In this document: one piece after another, positions 33,444-41,980 of the stretch
How the letters are laid out: each line of letters starts with the position of its first letter
Position numbering within the stretch: the stretch's first letter is position 1
NCBI GenBank assembly: GCA_018902545.1
Contig: JAHIQM010000016.1
Span: 186,001 to 250,000, forward strand
Reading direction: 5' to 3'
DNA length: 64,000 nt
Origin: Pseudomonadota bacterium
GTDB taxonomy: Bacteria; Desulfobacterota; Desulfovibrionia; Desulfovibrionales; Desulfomicrobiaceae
Program-made: the position numbers and the translations under genes
The notes under the pieces: generated by a model
Told to the model about the DNA's origin: nothing
The model's database searches: none
What the model saw: the letters and a program-made list of their open reading frames with translations, nothing else

Positions 33444-34325
33444 TCACACCCTTTTGGAATCTTTGGGGCCAAACAGCCCGGAGGGTTTGACGAAAAGAAG
33501 GATCAGCAGAATGACGAACGCCAGGGCGTCCTTGTAAGCTGAAGAGACGAACCCCGCGCCCATGGATTCCAGCACACCGAGGATCAGCCCGCCTGCAGCC
33601 GCCCCGAACGGATTGCCAAGACCGCCCAGGATGCAGGCGGCAAAGCCTTTGAGGCCAAGCATGATGCCGACATCGTAGGAGGTCATGGTGATGGGCGCCA
33701 GGATCACCCCACCCACGGCCCCGACAAAGGCGGAAATCATGAAAGACAACAGAACCATGCGCTGTACGCCGATGCCGACCAGGGACGCGGCCTTGGAGTC
33801 AAACGAACAGGCCAGCATGGCCTTGCCGTGGATGGTCCCGGAAAAGAAGAGCTTCAGGGCCGCGAGCAAAAAGAGGCTTATGGCCAGCACCCAGATGGCC
33901 TGCGGCATGATGGCCGCGCCCAGGAACATGATGGGCTGGTTGCCGGAAAACGGCTCCAGGACATGGGTGTCTTTGCCCCACAGCAGCATGGCCAGCCCCC
34001 GGATGAGGATGGACACGCCGATGGTGATGATGATCAGGTTGATGGTCGGGCAGTCCCGCACCGGACGGATAGCCAGGCGTTCCACCAGGGCCCCGGCCAT
34101 GGTCGCACCGAGGACAGCCAGCACCACGGCCGAGGGCTCGCCAAGCCCCAAAGCGTGCATGAAGTAGACGCTCATCATCCCGCCGAGCATGACGAATTCG
34201 CCCTGGGCGAAATTGATGACGCCCGTGGTATTGAAGATGATGGTGAAGCCAAGGGCGGTGAGCCCGTAGGTGCTGCCCAGCGTCAGCCCCGTGATCAGAT
34301 ATTGCAGCAGGCTAGATGGATCCAT
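33444..34325 (-). CDS. livH: Branched-chain amino-acid ABC transporter permease LivH
   Basis: Inner-membrane permease of 293 residues. Typical LivH stretches are GLTLGSTYGLTALGFTIIFN, GVINFAQGEFVMLGGMMSV, IITIGVSILIRGLAMLLWG and GLKGFAACILGGLGNPFGA. It pairs with LivM to form the channel. A hairpin between livJ and livH probably lowers its expression relative to the binding protein. Confidence 0.94.
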   Translation of the reverse strand: MDPSSLLQYLITGLTLGSTYGLTALGFTIIFNTTGVINFAQGEFVMLGGMMSVYFMHALGLGEPSAVVLAVLGATMAGALVERLAIRPVRDCPTINLIIITIGVSILIRGLAMLLWGKDTHVLEPFSGNQPIMFLGAAIMPQAIWVLAISLFLLAALKLFFSGTIHGKAMLACSFDSKAASLVGIGVQRMVLLSFMISAFVGAVGGVILAPITMTSYDVGIMLGLKGFAACILGGLGNPFGAAAGGLILGVLESMGAGFVSSAYKDALAFVILLILLFVKPSGLFGPKDSKRV

Positions 34326-34336
34326 GTTCTCACATT

Positions 34337-34373
34337 AAAAAAGCCGGCGGATGTGATTTCCACCGGCGTTTTT
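34337..34373. terminator. Attenuating hairpin between livJ and livH
   Basis: The stem GCCGGCGG (34343-34350) pairs with CCACCGGC (34360-34367), with an A-run before and a T-run after, so it can act in both directions. Located between the binding-protein gene and the permease genes. Confidence 0.65.
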
Positions 34374-34388
34374 GTCATTGATGCGTTG

Positions 34389-35528
34389 TTAGTTCAAGAC
34401 CTTCCAGGTGCCGTTCTCGATGGTGACCATGATGAACGCGGATTCGTCGAGGCCGTTGTGATTTTCGGGGGAATAGGTGTACACGCCCGAGGTGCCGGCG
34501 AAACCCGAAATTTTCTCCAGATTGTCGCGGATGTCGCCAGATTTGGCCGATCCGCCCATTTTAATGGCTTCCATGACCAGGGCGAAGGCATCGTGCGCGT
34601 AACCGCCGAAAGATGAAATCTGGGGGCCGAAGGCCTTGGTGTAATCGGCCACATAGGCTTCGAGCACGGGCTTCTGAGGATGGTCAGCGGGCAACTGATC
34701 AACAGCCACCAAGCGCCCGGCGGGCAAAACAAGGCCTTCCGCCGCGTCCCCGGCCAATTCGATGAACTTGCCCGAGGCCACGCCGTGACTCATGTACAAA
34801 GGAGTATCGAGCCCAAGCTGCACGCGGTTGCGCGCCACCACCGCCGGACCGGGGTTGGTGCCCCAGCAGATGATGGCATCAGCGCTTGCGCCCTTGATCT
34901 TGGTCAACTGCGCGGTCATATCCGTGTCCTTGGGTCCGTAGACCTCATCGGCGGCAAGCTCGAAACCTTCAGCCGGGACGAGTTCCTTAAGCACAGCGCG
35001 TCCGGCCTGCCCATACCCGTCGGATACGGTCAGAATGGCCAGCCTCTTGTAGCCCTTGTCCCTGGCGTCCATGAGAATCCTTGACACGGCGTGACGGTCG
35101 AGCTGCGGCGTATTGAAGATCCAGGGATCAACCGGCCGCACAATCTTTTCGGCGGCAGCGCAGGAGATAAGCGGCACCTCGGCGGAGGAGAAAAATTTGG
35201 AGATGGCCAGGGTGTTGCCGGAGATGCTGGGCCCGATGACCACGGCCACCTGGTCCTGATCAAGGAGCTTTTTGGCGGCCATGACGCATTTGTTCACATC
35301 GGACTCGTCGTCATAGATAATGACCTCGAGCTGCTGTCCGTTCACGCCGCCTGCCGCGTTGATCTGCTCCTGGAGCATGACCAGGGTGTTCTTTTCGGGT
35401 TCACCCAGAAAGGACGCCGGACCGGTCACGGAAAGGATGGCGCCGATCTTGATGGCATCGCCCCCGAAGGCAGGCACGCAAGCCAGCAGATATGCGACAA
35501 GAGCAACGACACATTTCGTCGCTTTCAT
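34389..35528 (-). CDS. livJ: Periplasmic branched-chain amino-acid binding protein
   Basis: Solute-binding protein of 379 residues. The signal peptide (CVVALVAYLLACVPAFGGDA) precedes IKIGAILSVTGPASFLGEPE, LEVIIYDDESDVNKCVMAAK, VVIGPSISGNTLAIS and YAHDAFALVMEAIK, all of the peripla_BP_6 type. The ATG at 35528 follows GGGAGG. It heads the livJHMGF operon. Its ligand could be Leu/Ile/Val or, given paaK downstream, an aromatic acid or amino acid. Confidence 0.92.
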   Translation of the reverse strand: MKATKCVVALVAYLLACVPAFGGDAIKIGAILSVTGPASFLGEPEKNTLVMLQEQINAAGGVNGQQLEVIIYDDESDVNKCVMAAKKLLDQDQVAVVIGPSISGNTLAISKFFSSAEVPLISCAAAEKIVRPVDPWIFNTPQLDRHAVSRILMDARDKGYKRLAILTVSDGYGQAGRAVLKELVPAEGFELAADEVYGPKDTDMTAQLTKIKGASADAIICWGTNPGPAVVARNRVQLGLDTPLYMSHGVASGKFIELAGDAAEGLVLPAGRLVAVDQLPADHPQKPVLEAYVADYTKAFGPQISSFGGYAHDAFALVMEAIKMGGSAKSGDIRDNLEKISGFAGTSGVYTYSPENHNGLDESAFIMVTIENGTWKVLN

Positions 35529-35674
35529 GGGAAACCTCCCGAAATGATGGTGAAAAGGCAAAAAAACAAGGGCTATTGAACGATAATCGATAGCTTGAAC
35601 GCCTGACTGTGTCAATCGCAAGGCCCTCATAGGCCCCCTAGGTCCTATGAGTCCTATTCTCCCCCCAGAAAATG

Positions 35675-35710
35675 CAAAAGCCCATCATGCAGCATCATGA
35701 CGGGCTTTTG
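35675..35710 (-). terminator. rpsT terminator
   Basis: CAAAAGCCC (35675-35683) and GGGCTTTTG (35702-35710) form the stem, extended by catcatg/catgatg pairing. T-rich sequence follows on the minus strand. Placed 27 nt after the rpsT stop. Confidence 0.7.
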
Positions 35711-35736
35711 TGACTGAACTTGGGTGCGTAAGGAAA

Positions 35737-35997
35737 CTAGTTCTTATTCGAGGCCACGGAGAGCCTGGAAATCTTTCTGGCTGCGGTGCGCCAGTGGATG
35801 ACCTTCTTGGTCGCGGCTTTGTCCAGAATGGAGGTGACGTTCTTCAAAGCGGCGGTGACGGCATCGTTGTCCTTGGACTCGATGGCGACGTGCAGGGCCT
35901 TGGTTGCGTTCTTCACCCGGGTTTTCATCATTCTGTTGCGCTCACGGGCCTTCAGGCTCTGGCGGTGTCTCTTCAGGGCAGACTTGTGATTGGCCAA
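35737..35997 (-). CDS. rpsT: 30S ribosomal protein S20
   Basis: Primary 16S-rRNA-binding protein of 86 residues starting ANHKSALKRHRQSLKARERN, followed by a basic helical hairpin (KTRVKNATKALHVAI, KKVIHWRTAARKISRL). The start is a TTG at 35997, behind AAGGAG, because the conserved sequence begins directly after it. A non-AUG start for rpsT is also known in E. coli (UUG), where it contributes to autoregulation. Confidence 0.95.
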   Translation of the reverse strand: MANHKSALKRHRQSLKARERNRMMKTRVKNATKALHVAIESKDNDAVTAALKNVTSILDKAATKKVIHWRTAARKISRLSVASNKN

Positions 35998-36106
35998 AAT
36001 ATAACTCCTTCTCAAATTAAACGCGTGTTTCTGTCAGCATCAAAATGCCTCTGCAATCCGGGGTCACTAGCCGAAGATTTTGAGATCTGTCAAGCCTTGA
36101 AGCGGC

Positions 36107-38188
36107 CTAGACCTGAAATTTTCCAAAATCGGCGACACGGCCCAGGGTGCCAACCAGACGATACAGCAGATTCAAGCGGTTGGCTCGCAGCGCAGGATCC
36201 TCGCACATTACCATGACCCCATCGAAGAAACCGTCCACGGCGGGACGCAGCACACGCAGGCGCGACAGCATCTGCGGATAGTCGGCGACTGCGGCGAGCT
36301 CGGCCCAGACCGGCTCGACCTGCTGCAAGGTGGCCCAGAATGACTTTTCCGCATCCACCTCGAGCAGTTCCTCACGCACAGTTCCGCAAAGATCCTGGTC
36401 GCCCTGCTTGCGGATGATGTTCGCCGCACGCTTGAAGGTCAGCACCGAGGCTTCGAAATCCTCTTCGCGGCTGAATTCCGCCAGGGCGCGAACCCGCAGC
36501 CAGGTGTCGTTGATATCGGTAAAACCCGGGGCCATGGCCGCTTCGATGACCAGAGTCGCGATGCCCTGCCCGTTCCAGTAAGCGCGCAGGCGCTGCCCGA
36601 AGAAATCCATGAGCTTGTCCAGGGCCTCGTCCTCGCCGAACTTCCAGGTCACACCAGTGTAACCCTGCTGAGCCTGGCGCAACAGGACCGAGATATCGAC
36701 TTTAAGCCCCATCTCCAGAATGATGCGGCACGCGCCGAGGGCGTTGCGGCGCAATGCGTATGGATCGGCCGCGCCAGTGGGCACCATGCCAAGGCCAAAG
36801 CACCCCGCCAGATTGTCGAGTTTGTCGGCCAAAGACAGGATGGCCCCGGGCATGCCCGAAGGCAGATCCGAGTCCTGCCCGGCAGGCAGGCACTGCTCGT
36901 AGAGGGCCTGGGATACCGTCTGGCTTTCCCCATTGCGCAGCGCGTAGATGCCACCCATCTTGCCCTGCAGGTCATCGAATTCGTAGACCATCTCCGAAAC
37001 CAGGTCCGCCTTGGAGAGGCGTCCGGCGCGAGCCATGGCTAACTGCAACTCCGGAGCGACGCTTGCCGCGATAAAGGAGCAGAGCTTTTCGAGTCTGCGG
37101 GTCTTGTCGCCCATAGTCCCCAAGGGGCCGATGAAGATGACCTTGTCCAGCTTTTCCAGCCAGTGGTCGAAGCTCGCGGCGCAGTCGGCCTCCCAGAAGA
37201 AGCGGGCGTCCTCCAGGCGGGCGCGCAGCACCCGCTCCCAGCCCTTGCGCACCAGGGCCGGTTCGCGGGACTCGATGTTGGTGGCGGTCAAAAAATACGG
37301 CAGCAGCTTTCCATCCACGCCGCGCAGGCCGAAGCTCTTCTGGTGCGTCTCCATGCTGGTCAGCAGCACTTCGGCGGGCAGTTCCAGGAATTTTTCGTGA
37401 AATCCGCCGAGCATGGCGCGGGGCGTCTCGACCAGATTGGCGACCTGATCAAGCAGGGCTTCGGACCACTCCACGCTGCCGCTCACCTCGGCGGCAAGCC
37501 TGTCGCCTTCAGTTTTGATGGCCTGCTTGCGATCGGCGGCGTCAAGGATAACCTTGCCCTGCTCGGCAAGAATCCGAGCGTAGTCGTCGGCATGGGGCAC
37601 GATGAACGGCCCGGAACCCATGACCCGATGCCCCCGGGTCTGATTGGAGGCCGTGAGGCCGGCAAAAGTGAAAGGTACTGCCTCACCGTCCAGCATGGCC
37701 AGAATCCAGCGCACGGGACGGCCAAAGGTGCATTCCTTGCCCATCCACTGCATTTTCTTGGGAAAAGTCAGACCCGGCAGGATCGTCTGGCAGGCTTCTG
37801 CCAGGATCTCGGCGGCCGTGCGCCCGCCCACGGTCTTTTTGAGAGCCAGATACTCGCCCTTGTCCGTCTTTTCCACGTAGATCTGGTCGAACTCCACGTT
37901 CTGGGACTTGGCGAATCCCAGCCCCGCCTTGGTCGGATTGCCGTCGGCGTCGAAGGCGATGCGCGCCGGAGGGCCGGACACGACGATCTGCTCGGTCTTC
38001 TGCACGTCGGCCAGGCCAGTGATATCGACCACCAGCCGCCTGGGAGTGGATGCCGTGGCCACGCGGCCGTATTCCAGGCCCGTCTCGGACAACTGGGCCG
38101 CAAAACGATCCGCCAGCTCCCGGTCCAGAAGGGGCAGGAAACGCGCCGGCATTTCCTCCACGCCGATTTCAAGAACAAAATGCCTCAT
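36107..38188 (-). CDS. glyS: Glycine-tRNA ligase, beta subunit
   Basis: A 693-residue subunit of the alpha2-beta2 bacterial glycyl-tRNA synthetase. Typical segments are LEIGVEEMPARFLPL at the N-terminus, TPRRLVVDITGLADVQ, FPKKMQWMGKECTFGRPVRW and the C-terminal FFDGVMVMCEDPALRANRLNLL anticodon-binding region. It follows glyQ by 41 nt. Confidence 0.96.
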   Translation of the reverse strand: MRHFVLEIGVEEMPARFLPLLDRELADRFAAQLSETGLEYGRVATASTPRRLVVDITGLADVQKTEQIVVSGPPARIAFDADGNPTKAGLGFAKSQNVEFDQIYVEKTDKGEYLALKKTVGGRTAAEILAEACQTILPGLTFPKKMQWMGKECTFGRPVRWILAMLDGEAVPFTFAGLTASNQTRGHRVMGSGPFIVPHADDYARILAEQGKVILDAADRKQAIKTEGDRLAAEVSGSVEWSEALLDQVANLVETPRAMLGGFHEKFLELPAEVLLTSMETHQKSFGLRGVDGKLLPYFLTATNIESREPALVRKGWERVLRARLEDARFFWEADCAASFDHWLEKLDKVIFIGPLGTMGDKTRRLEKLCSFIAASVAPELQLAMARAGRLSKADLVSEMVYEFDDLQGKMGGIYALRNGESQTVSQALYEQCLPAGQDSDLPSGMPGAILSLADKLDNLAGCFGLGMVPTGAADPYALRRNALGACRIILEMGLKVDISVLLRQAQQGYTGVTWKFGEDEALDKLMDFFGQRLRAYWNGQGIATLVIEAAMAPGFTDINDTWLRVRALAEFSREEDFEASVLTFKRAANIIRKQGDQDLCGTVREELLEVDAEKSFWATLQQVEPVWAELAAVADYPQMLSRLRVLRPAVDGFFDGVMVMCEDPALRANRLNLLYRLVGTLGRVADFGKFQV

Positions 38189-38229
38189 AAAAACTCCCTA
38201 TCTAAAAACCCTCAAAAAAAGGGGGACGG

Positions 38230-39099
38230 TTAGGATTTCAGGAGCGGATGCCCCATCGCCTCGCGCTGTTCCACGTAAAGCCTGGCCACGTTCGACGCCA
38301 GGGCCCGCACCCGGGCGATGTACTTGGCCCGCTCGGTGATGGAGATCGCGCCGCGCGCATCCAGCAGGTTGAAGGTGTGGGAGCATTTCAGGCAGAAATC
38401 ATAGGCGGGCCAGGGCAGACCGGCTTCGCACAGCTTGGCGCACTCGGCCTCGCAGGAATTGAAGAACCCCAGGAGCATGTCCTGGCTGGAGTGGTCGAAA
38501 TTGTATTTGGAGTGTTCCACCTCGGCCTGGTGATAGACTTGGCCGTAGGTCACGTGATCGTTCCAGGCCAGATCGTAGACCGACTCCTTTTCCTGCAGGT
38601 ACATGCACAGTCGCTCCACGCCGTAGGTGATCTCGCAGCTGATGGGCTCCAGGTTGATCCCGCCGACCTGCTGGAAATAGGTGAACTGGGTCACTTCCAT
38701 GCCGTTGAGCCACACTTCCCAGCCCAGCCCCCAAGCGCCAAGGGTCGGGCTCTCCCAGTCGTCCTCAACGAAGCGGACGTCGTGGACGTGCTTGTCGATG
38801 CCGAGCACTCCGAGGCTGTCCAGGTACAGCTCCAGCACATTGGCCGGAGATGGTTTGAGGATGACCTGGAACTGGTAGTAATGCTGCAGACGGTTGGGGT
38901 TTTCACCGTAACGCCCGTCCGTGGGGCGGCGGGTGGATTCGGGATAGGCCACCTTCCAGGGCTCGGGCCCCAGCACCCGCAAAAACGTGGACGGGTTAAA
39001 CGTGCCCGCCCCGACTTCCATGTCGTATGGAAACTGCAGCACACAGCCCTGATCGGCCCAGAAACGCTGCAGGTTGGTAATGACGTCCTGAAAATTCAT
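38230..39099 (-). CDS. glyQ: Glycine-tRNA ligase, alpha subunit
   Basis: A 289-residue catalytic class II subunit. [20 protein letters not shown], the ATP-site [39 protein letters not shown] and [19 protein letters not shown] are characteristic. First of the glyQ-glyS pair, 28 nt downstream of recO on the same strand. The window also carries two glycine tRNA genes, but not adjacent to it. Confidence 0.97.
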   Translation of the reverse strand: MNFQDVITNLQRFWADQGCVLQFPYDMEVGAGTFNPSTFLRVLGPEPWKVAYPESTRRPTDGRYGENPNRLQHYYQFQVILKPSPANVLELYLDSLGVLGIDKHVHDVRFVEDDWESPTLGAWGLGWEVWLNGMEVTQFTYFQQVGGINLEPISCEITYGVERLCMYLQEKESVYDLAWNDHVTYGQVYHQAEVEHSKYNFDHSSQDMLLGFFNSCEAECAKLCEAGLPWPAYDFCLKCSHTFNLLDARGAISITERAKYIARVRALASNVARLYVEQREAMGHPLLKS

Positions 39100-39127
39100 G
39101 CACAGCTCCTTAAGGAATCAATTCTGC

Positions 39128-39871
39128 CTAGCTCCGCACGAAGCGGTTGCCTTCGCAGGTCAGGCCAAGATGACATTGAACAAAAGCGTCCACCAGGTGG
39201 ACGCATTCCTCTCGTACCCGGGCCGAAGGCACCCAGTCCGCCCATTCCTTGGGACCGGAACGGGCCAGGCGGAAAAGCAGGCCCAGTGTTTCGCGGGAAG
39301 TGGAAATTTTGGCCCCGCCGCCGGACGGGCAGCGCAGGCAATAAAGCCCGCCCTCCTGCACGGCGAACACGGCACGGTGATGGGCGTCAAGAGCCCCCCC
39401 GCACTGGCGGCAGCGCTGCAAATCCGGCTGATAGCCCTGGGAAAAGGCCATCTTGGCGCGAAACAAGAGGGGAATGAACCATGACCCCGGGCGATCCTCG
39501 TCCAGGGCCTCCAGAGTCTCCAGCAGCAGGTCGTGGGCAGGGGCGTAACCATCAGGAGTCAGGGGCAGAGATTCGAAAAAGCGCACGCAATTGCTGACCA
39601 TGCCAAGCTTCTTCAGGTCCCGCTTCAGGGCTCCGAAACTGTTTATAAGTGTGCCTTCCTGCAGGCACAGGTATTCCTGTCGCCCCTGGCTGACACGAAA
39701 ATGGACCAGACTCAGCTGGTCCAGGCAGCCGCAGAAACGTTTGCGGCTGCGGCGTCCGCCAAAAGCGAAAGCGGTCAGAAGGCCGTGGGTGGGAGAAAAA
39801 AAACGGACCCAGCAGTCCGCTTCACGAAAGGTGCCCACCCGCAGCACCAGAACCTTTTCGGAAAATTCCAT
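39128..39871 (-). CDS. recO: DNA repair protein RecO
   Basis: A 247-residue recombination mediator that assists RecA loading with RecR. The N-terminal OB-fold (EKVLVLRVGTFREADCWVRF, GRRSRKRFCGCLDQLSL) is followed by a helical domain and a zinc-binding region with CRQC and CLRC about 20 residues apart. I chose the ATG at 39871 because the conserved OB-fold begins there; a reading from 39973 adds a non-homologous extension. The ribosome site is weak. Confidence 0.88.
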   Translation of the reverse strand: MEFSEKVLVLRVGTFREADCWVRFFSPTHGLLTAFAFGGRRSRKRFCGCLDQLSLVHFRVSQGRQEYLCLQEGTLINSFGALKRDLKKLGMVSNCVRFFESLPLTPDGYAPAHDLLLETLEALDEDRPGSWFIPLLFRAKMAFSQGYQPDLQRCRQCGGALDAHHRAVFAVQEGGLYCLRCPSGGGAKISTSRETLGLLFRLARSGPKEWADWVPSARVREECVHLVDAFVQCHLGLTCEGNRFVRS

Positions 39872-39902
39872 GCGTCCATCCCGGACTTGAGGCCCGCCGG
39901 CT

Positions 39903-40841
39903 CTAATCGATAACCAGGGTCTTGACCTCGCCAAGAGCCCCGTCGAAAGGATAGGGTTGCCCGTCGAGTTCAAGCTTTACCCCGCCCGCATTGCCAAACT
40001 TGATGTTCAGCGATTTCGTGAAGGTGACGGTGGTCGATTCGCCCTTGCGCAGAAAATAATCCAGCACCTTGTCATCAGGCCTCGCCTGCAGCCAGCTCGC
40101 GGAATCGGCAACAATGCGCAGGTTGCGCTCCCTGCCTGTAGCGGCGGGAGCCTGGGGCTCCTGCGCCTGCACGACCGGCTTCGCCTCAGCTGCCTGCTCC
40201 GTTTGTGCCGGAAGGGCCTCAGCGCCTGCGACTTCCCCCGCGGCGGCCGGAGCCTGCTCGGTGGCGTTTAGACCTTCGTCTGCCGAGGCGTTGACGGACA
40301 TGGACGTTTCAGGCTGATCTGCTGGCGCGGCCGCCACTTCCTGCATCTGGGTCAAGGGAGCAGGTAACGATTCAGACGGAAGCGATTCCGTCGGAGCCAC
40401 GGGAGGAGCGACCTCTTCCACGGGCAGCGGAACCTCGGACGGCTGGGCGCTAAAATGGTTGTAAGCGTACCAACCGATACCCCCGAGGATCAGGATGCCC
40501 AGAATCGCCACGATGCGCACGGCTGTCACGACGCTGCCGGAATCGTGCATTTTGACGCGAATCTGATGCGAATGGATTTCCGACTGATCCGTATCCTTGG
40601 GCACCGGATATTCGCGGCTGAAATGAGCGCACAACTCCTGCGCGTCGAGGCCAAGCAAGAGGGCGTAACTGCGCACAAATCCCCTGGCGTATACCGGATG
40701 GGGAAATCTTGCGCTGTTGCCTTCTTCAAGGGCGGCGATGACCGAAGGGGCGATCTTGGTCTTTTCCTCGACCGCCTCGACCGTCAGGCCCTTGCGTTCG
40801 CGCCCTTCGCGCAGTGCTGTTCCGATCTCAATCAGGTCCAT
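39903..40841 (-). CDS. rodZ: RodZ-like membrane protein with HTH and DUF4115
   Basis: A 312-residue bitopic protein. An N-terminal helix-turn-helix (residues 5-60, GTALREGRERKGLTVEAVEE) precedes one membrane segment (VRIVAILGILILGGIGWYAY, about residues 105-125). A long Ala/Pro/Glu-rich periplasmic linker follows, then a C-terminal beta DUF4115 domain (SWLQARPDDKVLDYFLRKGE). RodZ links MreB to the cell envelope. Placed between a SurA-like gene and recO on the same strand. Confidence 0.85.
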   Translation of the reverse strand: MDLIEIGTALREGRERKGLTVEAVEEKTKIAPSVIAALEEGNSARFPHPVYARGFVRSYALLLGLDAQELCAHFSREYPVPKDTDQSEIHSHQIRVKMHDSGSVVTAVRIVAILGILILGGIGWYAYNHFSAQPSEVPLPVEEVAPPVAPTESLPSESLPAPLTQMQEVAAAPADQPETSMSVNASADEGLNATEQAPAAAGEVAGAEALPAQTEQAAEAKPVVQAQEPQAPAATGRERNLRIVADSASWLQARPDDKVLDYFLRKGESTTVTFTKSLNIKFGNAGGVKLELDGQPYPFDGALGEVKTLVID

Positions 40842-40880
40842 ATTCTGGAAACTCCACGCATGGATTGTCGAAACCCCAAG

Positions 40881-41813
40881 TTACAGCTTCTTCTGGATGA
40901 TGGCCTTGCTGCGCAGACCAGCCATGTACTCCTTGAAACGCTCTTCCAATTTGGGACGCATGATGGCTTCCCGAACTTCCTCGTCAACGGCCGCACTCTC
41001 CTTCCGCTCGCCGTCGCGGCGATCAAGCAGCTTCACGATCACCCATCTGTCCTGGATGAGAAAGGGTTCGCTCACCTCGCCCACACTGAGGGTGCGCAAA
41101 CCTTCGCGCCACGGATCGTCCAATTCCCGCCAGTTCACGTCGGCCATGACGCCCTTGTCGGCCTTGGGGCCTACGGAGTAACGCTCCACGGCCTCGTCAA
41201 TGCCGATCTCACCGCCGCGCAGGGAGTTCCAGATGGTGTCTGCCCCCTGTCTGTCCGCGAACACGACCATCTGCAGGCTCACCACCCGCTCCGTGGTCAA
41301 CTCGGAGCGATTGCGTTCCAGATAGGCGTCAATCTCTTCCTGAGTGACCACGACCTTGCGGCGAACCATGTAGCCGAGAATCTTGTGTTTGACGATGTCC
41401 TCGCGGCTGCGTTCCTTGAACTGCTCCGGCGTCAGACCCTGCAGGCGCAGGGAGCGCTCGAAATCCTCGTCGCTCAAACGCCGGCGGACCTTGAACTGCC
41501 GGACCTCGTTTTCCACCTCGGAGTCGGAGACCACGATATTGAGGCGCTGGGCTTCCTGACGCAGGACAATGTCGTCGATCATGGAGTCGAGGACCTGCGG
41601 GGCGATCTTCTCGGCCGTGGCCGGATCAGGGGTCTGACCCACGACCAGGCGGATCTGCTGCTGCAGGTCCTGCAAGGTGATGATCTCGCCGTTGACCACA
41701 CCCACGATGCGGTCGACCATCTGCGCGGCCTGGCCAATGCCGATCAGGAAAAAAAGAAAGGAAAACATCAAAACTGAGCGAAGACCGTATTTTCTCATAA
41801 AATAAGTTCTCAT
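40881..41813 (-). CDS. SurA-like periplasmic peptidyl-prolyl isomerase/chaperone
   Basis: A 310-residue exported protein. Signal peptide (VLMFSFLFFLIGIGQAAQ), then a SurA_N domain (VVNGEIITLQDLQQQIRLVV, QVLDSMIDDIVLRQEAQRLN) and a single parvulin-like domain (EAVERYSVGPKADKGVMADV, EPFLIQDRWVIVKLLDRRDG). Canonical SurA has two parvulin domains; this one is shorter. It likely assists outer-membrane protein folding. Two possible ATGs (41813, 41798) precede the signal peptide. Confidence 0.82.
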   Translation of the reverse strand: MRTYFMRKYGLRSVLMFSFLFFLIGIGQAAQMVDRIVGVVNGEIITLQDLQQQIRLVVGQTPDPATAEKIAPQVLDSMIDDIVLRQEAQRLNIVVSDSEVENEVRQFKVRRRLSDEDFERSLRLQGLTPEQFKERSREDIVKHKILGYMVRRKVVVTQEEIDAYLERNRSELTTERVVSLQMVVFADRQGADTIWNSLRGGEIGIDEAVERYSVGPKADKGVMADVNWRELDDPWREGLRTLSVGEVSEPFLIQDRWVIVKLLDRRDGERKESAAVDEEVREAIMRPKLEERFKEYMAGLRSKAIIQKKL

Positions 41814-41980
41814 TTTTAATTATATTCAGAAACTCGCGGAATTATTGGCACGTCCCGATATTTCCAGGACCAGCCGTTCCAGAGGGCCGGAAGCGGCGCA
41901 AAGGCGTGCGGTGCGCCCAACGTAGTACCCTTCAGCGTTGACGGAGTCCAGTTCAAACTTGGGAGGTCCCGGCCTGCAGG

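Noticed and set aside
41821-41980. Short open frame between mfd and the SurA-like gene
   Set aside because: A minus-strand frame of about 50 codons has no ATG, GTG or TTG at a sensible place and no ribosome site. At most it is a gene remnant.
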